A stretch of DNA of 10,422 nucleotides, taken from the NCBI GenBank assembly GCA_021200895.1, contig JAJQFX010000128.1, positions 1-10,422 on the forward strand, read 5' to 3'. This document shows positions 6,385 to 10,422 of this stretch, in pieces. The notes below the pieces were generated by a model that saw nothing but the letters and a program-made list of their open reading frames with translations, did no database searches and had not been told where the DNA came from. Within the stretch, counting starts at the first letter, position 1. Each line of letters opens with the position of its first letter. The position numbers and the translations under genes are program-made. Origin of the DNA: Clostridiales bacterium (GTDB lineage: Bacteria; Bacillota; Clostridia; Oscillospirales; Oscillospiraceae).

Positions 6385-6492
6385 CTCAGCGCTCAAGGTC
6401 AGGAATACATCTGCCAAACCATGGCGGTGGTGCCGAACTCTTATTCAAAAAAAATAACGCTGCTCTCGACCTGGAGGCAGTGCAGTAGGTAG
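6328..6492 (+). pseudogene. Small 54-codon ORF, possible remnant of a repressor-like protein, likely frameshifted
   Basis: ATG 6328 opens a 54-codon frame to TAG 6490-6492. Residues 11-32 (ARLIESYRQLSAQGQEYICQ and on) resemble the C-terminal helices that follow the HTH domain in XRE-type repressors of phages and Gram-positive bacteria. No HTH domain is present. After Tyr39 the frame crosses an A8 run (6447-6454) and becomes unconvincing (ITLLSTWRQCSR). A one-base shift there gives KKNNAALDLEAVQ, which looks more natural and ends at the TAG at 6486-6488. So the gene is probably one A short, or slips at the run. There is no good ribosome-binding site. The family call rests on pattern memory only. 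Confidence 0.35.
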
Positions 6493-6503
6493 GCGATGTT
6501 GTC

Positions 6504-7844
6504 TTGGCGATAATACTTTCAGTTCTTTTTACTGGTATTATAGGCTTCATCATACTAATGGTCTTGCTGATTGATTTTAGGTGTCAATGGCGGGCTGCTG
6601 AGAACGAGGCAAAAAAGAAGGCGGAAAAGAGAGCGCTTGAACGGAAAGAGCAGGAAGCGCGTGAACGTGAACGGCGGGAGGCTGAACTACGCGAAGTAGA
6701 GCTTCGGCAGGCACAGCGGCTAGAATCTATTCGTGCTGCCTTTTCCAGTTATCCTTGGAATCTCTGGCCTCCCGAAGCGCATGATGGTACATATCAGATG
6801 AAACGTATTGAGCGTGCATTTGATTCTCAGTATATGCGTGTGCTAAGTTATTGCCCGGCGGATTACGCCGCTCGTGTAAAAGGGGAATCCAGTTCCGTTT
6901 ACAAAGTAACGCCGATGAAATGCGAATGTCCTGACTTTGAGAAGCGGTTGTTACCCTGTAAACATATGTATCACCTGGCGTGGAAAATGTATAACGGTTT
7001 TGATACGGATACCTATGTTGGAGAAGATTGCCCGTTCCCCTCCGACCAGGAGCGCAGAGGGCAGTGGAACCGGAAAAATGTCGAATCTTCTGTTCCACAC
7101 AAAAACATTTTGCAATTTCTCCGCACAAATGGCTCCGCCCCTATGCGCGATATTAAGAGGTCTTTTTCTGCGTTAGATGGTTCCGATGTCTCCCGGGCAG
7201 TTACTAAACTGTACGAGGTAGGTTCCATAACGAGGAAAAAAGGCACAGGTGGTGCGTACATCTATTCAATCTCTCAGAAATCGCATTTGCAACCAGACCT
7301 TTTTGAGATTACTCTCCCAACATTCCCTCCACACCCTTTTATTCCAAGTCAATATCGCGGATATACCAATATTGGAACATTTGAAGTGCATGGTGCCAAC
7401 GTTTTAACCGGAAAACAGAAGAAGGTCATTGTGCATTCACTTGATGGCTCAGATGCAATGCGCTATGCCCGCTTATACCATAATCTGACAGAACCTCTTT
7501 CTGCCATTGAAGTAAGGAGTCCGAAAGCCTCTGATCGACAATGCCACTATATTCTTGACCTTATGATTTCGTCTAAAGTTGGGTATGACAAAGATGCGCT
7601 CACCACTATTGATGCTGCTGCGTTGATTGAAAAGGGTCAGCGGTGTCAAAACGAAGAAGGACACCTTTTCGATGATTTTGACAGGTACGAAGAAAGAAAA
7701 GCACAGCATCAAGACCATTTGGACGAATACCTATCAGAAAAAGAGTGGAATGAAACATGCCTTGCGCGTGTATACGCATCAATGTATTTTGACCAGCAAG
7801 ATTATGAGGCCGCTATAGCAAATCGTTATCATCGTACATATTGA
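6504..7844 (+). CDS. Membrane-anchored SWIM zinc-finger protein with winged-helix-like segment
   Basis: A 446-residue protein of unknown function. In order: one hydrophobic helix (about 2-24); a long charged coiled coil rich in Glu, Arg, Lys and Ala (about 32-78); a SWIM zinc finger, CEC-x9-CKH, with ligands Cys140, Cys142, Cys152 and His154; a segment like a winged helix (about 199-257, ending GGAYIYSI); and a C-terminal part with FEVHGANVLTGKQKKVIV and a helical SDRQCHYILDLM region (343-354). SWIM fingers usually bind DNA or proteins. A membrane anchor on one is unusual. The start is TTG 6504, with AGGTAGG (6487-6493) 10 nt upstream; an internal ATG at codon 19 would cut the helix. GC and codon use are clearly below those of mutL or the exporter, suggesting transfer. 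The ybjQ-like gene follows after 63 bp. Confidence 0.8.
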   Translation: MAIILSVLFTGIIGFIILMVLLIDFRCQWRAAENEAKKKAEKRALERKEQEARERERREAELREVELRQAQRLESIRAAFSSYPWNLWPPEAHDGTYQMKRIERAFDSQYMRVLSYCPADYAARVKGESSSVYKVTPMKCECPDFEKRLLPCKHMYHLAWKMYNGFDTDTYVGEDCPFPSDQERRGQWNRKNVESSVPHKNILQFLRTNGSAPMRDIKRSFSALDGSDVSRAVTKLYEVGSITRKKGTGGAYIYSISQKSHLQPDLFEITLPTFPPHPFIPSQYRGYTNIGTFEVHGANVLTGKQKKVIVHSLDGSDAMRYARLYHNLTEPLSAIEVRSPKASDRQCHYILDLMISSKVGYDKDALTTIDAAALIEKGQRCQNEEGHLFDDFDRYEERKAQHQDHLDEYLSEKEWNETCLARVYASMYFDQQDYEAAIANRYHRTY

Positions 7845-7856
7845 GGAAAGCAAAAA

Positions 7857-7884
7857 CCTCCCCAGTGTTGCAGCACCGTGGAGG
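7857..7884 (+). repeat. Hairpin between the SWIM and ybjQ-like genes; 5' copy of a degenerate repeat
   Basis: CCTCC (7857-7861) pairs with GGAGG (7880-7884), and GTG with CAC inside it. There is no T-run, so it is not a terminator. The core CTCCCCAGTGTTGCAGCACC returns in altered form at 8179-8199 after the ybjQ-like gene (AGT.TT.C.GCACC conserved), so this small gene is bracketed by a short direct repeat. Confidence 0.4.
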
Positions 7885-7907
7885 ACGGCAAGAAAGGAGT
7901 AAAGTTT

Positions 7908-8168
7908 ATGATTGTTACGACCTGTGAGGCCATTCCCGGTAAGGAGTTGGAATATATTGGCCTGGTGTCCAGTGCTACCGACAGAACACCTACGAATATC
8001 AGTAAAAAGAAGCGTATCGAGCAGTGCCAGGAGGCTATGAAGGAGCTGACGGAGGACATCACTTATTCTGCAACCGCGGTCGGCGCTGACGCTGTGGTTG
8101 GCGTTCGCCCGCTCCATGTCCAAGGTATGAATATAACGATTATCGGTACCGCAGTAAAGTTCAAATAA
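7908..8168 (+). CDS. Short YbjQ/UPF0145-family protein
   Basis: An 86-residue protein starting MIVTTCEAIPGKELEYIGLV, the N-terminal strand pattern of the YbjQ (heavy-metal-binding domain, UPF0145) family. The family hallmark GADAVVGVR is at residues 59-67, and it ends IIGTAVKFK. Family members are usually about 103-108 residues. Here the stretch after IGLV is shorter and lacks the usual glycine-rich loop, replaced by a Lys-rich piece (TPTNISKKKR). Biochemical role is not established; the metal-binding label comes from family naming. ATG 7908 is used because AAAGGAG (7893-7899) lies 8 nt upstream; an in-frame ATG at 7878 has no such site. It lies 63 bp after the SWIM gene, probably in one transcript. 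It shares that gene's lower GC. Confidence 0.85.
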   Translation: MIVTTCEAIPGKELEYIGLVSSATDRTPTNISKKKRIEQCQEAMKELTEDITYSATAVGADAVVGVRPLHVQGMNITIIGTAVKFK

Positions 8169-8176
8169 AAAAGAAA

Positions 8177-8220
8177 CTCTCCCCCAGTATTACCGCACCA
8201 GGAGCAACAGCCGGTGGAGG
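8177..8220 (+). repeat. 3' copy of the degenerate repeat around the ybjQ-like gene
   Basis: CTCCCCCAGTATTACCGCACC (8179-8199, 21 bp counted here as a motif) matches the 7858-7877 copy at most positions. A 13-bp insertion then separates it from GGTGGAGG (8213-8220), which matches the end of the first copy. No T-run follows, so no terminator is called after the ybjQ-like gene. Confidence 0.35.
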
Positions 8221-8229
8221 TATCCCAGC

Positions 8230-8278
8230 CACTAACAGCTAATAGCTAATAGCTAATAGCTAGTCACTAGCCACCACC
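8230..8278. repeat. Heptamer tandem repeat array, copy B (inverted relative to A)
   Basis: Seven consecutive 7-bp units: CACTAAC, AGCTAAT three times, AGCTAGT, CACTAGC and CACCACC. Read on the minus strand it gives CTAGTGA, AGCTATT and AGCTGTT units as in copy A, so A and B lie head to head around the islet. It ends 19 bp before the mutL start. Slippage could change the unit number. Confidence 0.75.
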
Positions 8279-8297
8279 CCCAGAAAGAAGGTCCCCT

Positions 8298-10341
8298 ATG
8301 CCCAAAATTCAATGCCTGGACGCCCATATCGCCGACCTCATCGCCGCCGGCGAGGTGGTGGAGCGCCCCGCCAGCGTAGTGAAGGAGCTGACGGAAAACG
8401 CCATCGACGCAGGCACCGCCAACGTGACGGTGGAGGTGCAGCGGGGCGGCATGAGCTATATCCGGGTGACGGACGACGGCTGCGGCATCGCCGCTGCCGA
8501 GGCAGAGACTGCCTTCCTCCGCCACGCCACCAGTAAAATTCGCACGGAGTACGACCTGGAGGCCATCGGCACCCTGGGCTTCCGGGGGGAGGCGCTGGCG
8601 GCCATCGCCGCCGTCTCCAAGGTGGAACTGATGACAAAAACCGCCGACGAGCCCTTCGGCACCGCCCTGCTGCTGGACGGCGGCGTGGTGCGGGAGCGCA
8701 GCGAGGTGGGCTGCCCGGACGGCACCACCATGATCGTTCGGGAGCTGTTCTACAACACCCCCGCCCGCCTGAAATTCATCAAGCGGGACACGGCGGAGGG
8801 GGCGGCGGTGACGGCGGTGGTGCAGCACGCCGCCATGAGCCATCCGGAGGTGGCTTTCCGGCTGATACGGGAGGGGAAGCAGGAGCTTGCCACCCCCGGC
8901 GACGGCAGCCTGAAAAGCGCGGTCTACGCCGTGCTGGGGCGGGACGTGGCCCTGGGCTTCCTGCCCTGCCGGAGCGAGGGGGGACATCGCCGTGGAGGGC
9001 TTCGTCTCCCGGCCGGTGTGCTGCCGGGGCACCAGAGGGTGCCAGCACTTTTTCGTGAACGGCCGGTATGTGAAGAGCCGCACCATGACGGCGGCATTGG
9101 AGGAAGCCTACAAGAACCAGAAGATGGTGGGCAAGTTCCCCTGCTGCGTCCTCCACCTGACCACGAAGCTGAGCAGCGTGGACGTGAACGTCCACCCCAC
9201 CAAGACGGAAGTGAAGTTTTCCAGCGAAAAGGCCCTGTTTGACACCGTTTATTACGCCGTGAAGTCCGCCCTCCAGCGGGAGGAGGGCCATCCCGACGCC
9301 CTGCCAGAGCAGCCGGCGGCGAAGCCGAAGCAGACGGACACCGTCACCGGCAGCCAGACCTTCTTCCAGACCATGACGGCGGAGGAATACCGCAGGCTGG
9401 GCTTGCGCCAGCCCAAGGCCGCCGACCTGCGGGACAGCGGCAGGCTCTACCAGCCCCAGCCGGAGCCCCGGCGGGAGGAACTGGTATCCTCCCCCGCCCG
9501 GGAGACGGTGCCCCTGACGGCCCAGCCCGCGGCGGTGCGGCAGGTGTCCCCGGTGGAGCCGGATCTGACGGTGGTGTACGATGAGTCGGAGGACTTTGAC
9601 GCGCCTCCCCCGCAGCCGGAGCCTACGGCGGAACGCGTTCTGCCCCAGCGGGAGGCCCCGGCGCGGGCCGTACAGGATATGCCGGAGGAGCCTCCCATAG
9701 AAGCGGAAGCGCCCGCCCCGCCGGAGCCCCAGGAGGAATCGCTGCCTCAGCCGGAGCCCCTGACCCCGGACGCCCCCCTGTGGCGCATCGCCGGGGAGGT
9801 GCTGAACACCTACATCATCGTGGAGCAGGGGGATACAGTGTACCTCATCGACAAGCACGCCGCCCACGAGCGGATGAACTTTGACCGGCTGAAGGCCCAG
9901 GACTACCAGCCCATGAGCCAGCTGCTGCTGACCCCCCTGGTGTACAAGCCGGAGCCGGACGAGTACGCCGCCCTGGCGGAGCATCTCCCCCTGCTGGCCC
10001 GGTTCGGCTTTGAGGTGGAGGAGTTCGGCGGCGGCACCCTGCTGGTGCGGCAGGTGCCGGACTACCTGGCGGAGGAGGACATCCTCCCCACCCTGGGAGA
10101 ACTGGCGGGGCGGCTGCTGACCACCGGCACGGCAGACCCCTCCGCCGCCCGGGACGAACTGCTCCACACCATGGCCTGTAAGAGCGCCATCAAGGGCGGC
10201 TGGGTCAGCGGCGAGCGGGAGTTAGAGGTGGTGGCCGAAGCGGTGATGTCCGGGCGGGTGCGGTATTGCCCCCACGGTCGGCCGGTGGCCATTACCATGA
10301 CGAAGAAGCAGATAGAGAAGCAGTTTAAGAGGATTACCTGA
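8298..10341 (+). pseudogene. mutL: DNA mismatch repair protein MutL, split by a +1 frameshift in a G6 run
   Basis: MutL is the GHKL ATPase that couples MutS mismatch recognition to strand nicking. The first frame (from ATG 8298, with GAAGG at 8287-8291) shows ELTENAIDAG, DDGCGI, RHATSKI, GFRGEAL and LFYNTPARLKF. The second frame continues DIAVEGFVSRP, FFVNGRYVKSR and VHPTKTEVKF. A Pro- and Glu-rich linker and the C-terminal nuclease-type domain follow, with QLLLTPL (clamp-contact region), DKHAAHERMNFD (metal motif), ACKSAIK and CPHGRP. The switch occurs at a run of six G (8978-8983), after Glu227. With five G the gene reads EGDIAVEGF and codes about 680 residues, normal for the family. As written the product stops at 9242 after 314 residues, lacking the nuclease domain. 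No mutS is adjacent. It may be a true mutation, phase variation or sequencing error. Confidence 0.93.
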
Positions 10342-10345
10342 TGGG

Positions 10346-10422
10346 AGCTATTAGCTGTTAGCTATTAGCAAACCCCTCCGCCTCCTTCGGAGGCACCTCC
10401 CCTTTCAGGGCAATGTCATCAA
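10346..10422. repeat. Heptamer repeat array and hairpins, copy C (cut by window edge)
   Basis: AGCTATT, AGCTGTT and AGCTATT (10346-10366) begin 5 bp after the mutL stop. They are followed by hairpins GCCTCC-TTC-GGAGGC (10380-10394) and CCCT-TTC-AGGG (10400-10410). The same parts occur in copy A, in a different order. The orientation matches copy A and is opposite to B. No T-run makes it a standard terminator for mutL. Confidence 0.65.

Noticed and set aside
6727..7718. Minus-strand open frames inside the SWIM gene
   Set aside because: They overlap a gene with a clear zinc-finger motif and show no domain or ribosome-binding site of their own.
8230..8278. CRISPR-like array
   Set aside because: Units are 7 bp, adjacent without spacers, and no cas genes are nearby.
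8253..10167. Two long minus-strand open frames opposite mutL
   Set aside because: Antisense shadows of a gene with all MutL motifs; the translations are Arg/Gly/Leu-rich and compositionally odd.

Overview
The window looks like chromosomal DNA from a GC-rich gut-type Clostridia, probably Oscillospirales. The support is strong AGGAGG ribosome-binding sites, high G/C at third codon positions in the housekeeping genes, and a MarR plus paired ABC exporter operon typical of these bacteria. The taxonomic call is an inference.

Left part, minus strand: the first 359 codons of glyA (serine hydroxymethyltransferase) run off the left edge, with a clear sigma-A promoter upstream. A roughly 580-bp gene-free stretch (1079-1658) follows. 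It holds a 23-bp-period direct repeat, two strong plus-strand intrinsic terminators with no protein gene in front of them, and a foldable segment that may be an unidentified small RNA.

Middle part, minus strand: a three-gene operon runs MarR-type regulator (5503-6006), ABC exporter half 1 (3664-5412), ABC exporter half 2 (1659-3671). The two ABC genes overlap by 8 bp. Their ATPase motifs are complementary, one degenerate and one catalytic, as expected for a heterodimeric exporter of the TM287/288, LmrCD or BmrCD kind. The MarR gene has a near-consensus promoter with a partial palindrome just downstream, suggesting control of the exporter and of itself.

Right part, plus strand: an islet of visibly lower GC (about 6328-8168) carries a small broken or frameshifted ORF, a 446-residue protein joining a membrane helix, coiled coil, SWIM zinc finger and winged-helix-like segment, and a short YbjQ-family protein. 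Arrays of 7-bp tandem repeats flank it in opposite orientation, and a third array follows mutL.

Last comes mutL. It covers both ends of the protein but is split by one extra G in a six-G run at 8978-8983, so as written it is a frameshifted pseudogene, a phase-variable gene, or a sequencing error. The most interesting items are the SWIM protein and its repeat-bounded islet, the mutL homopolymer frameshift, and the orphan terminators with a candidate small RNA.
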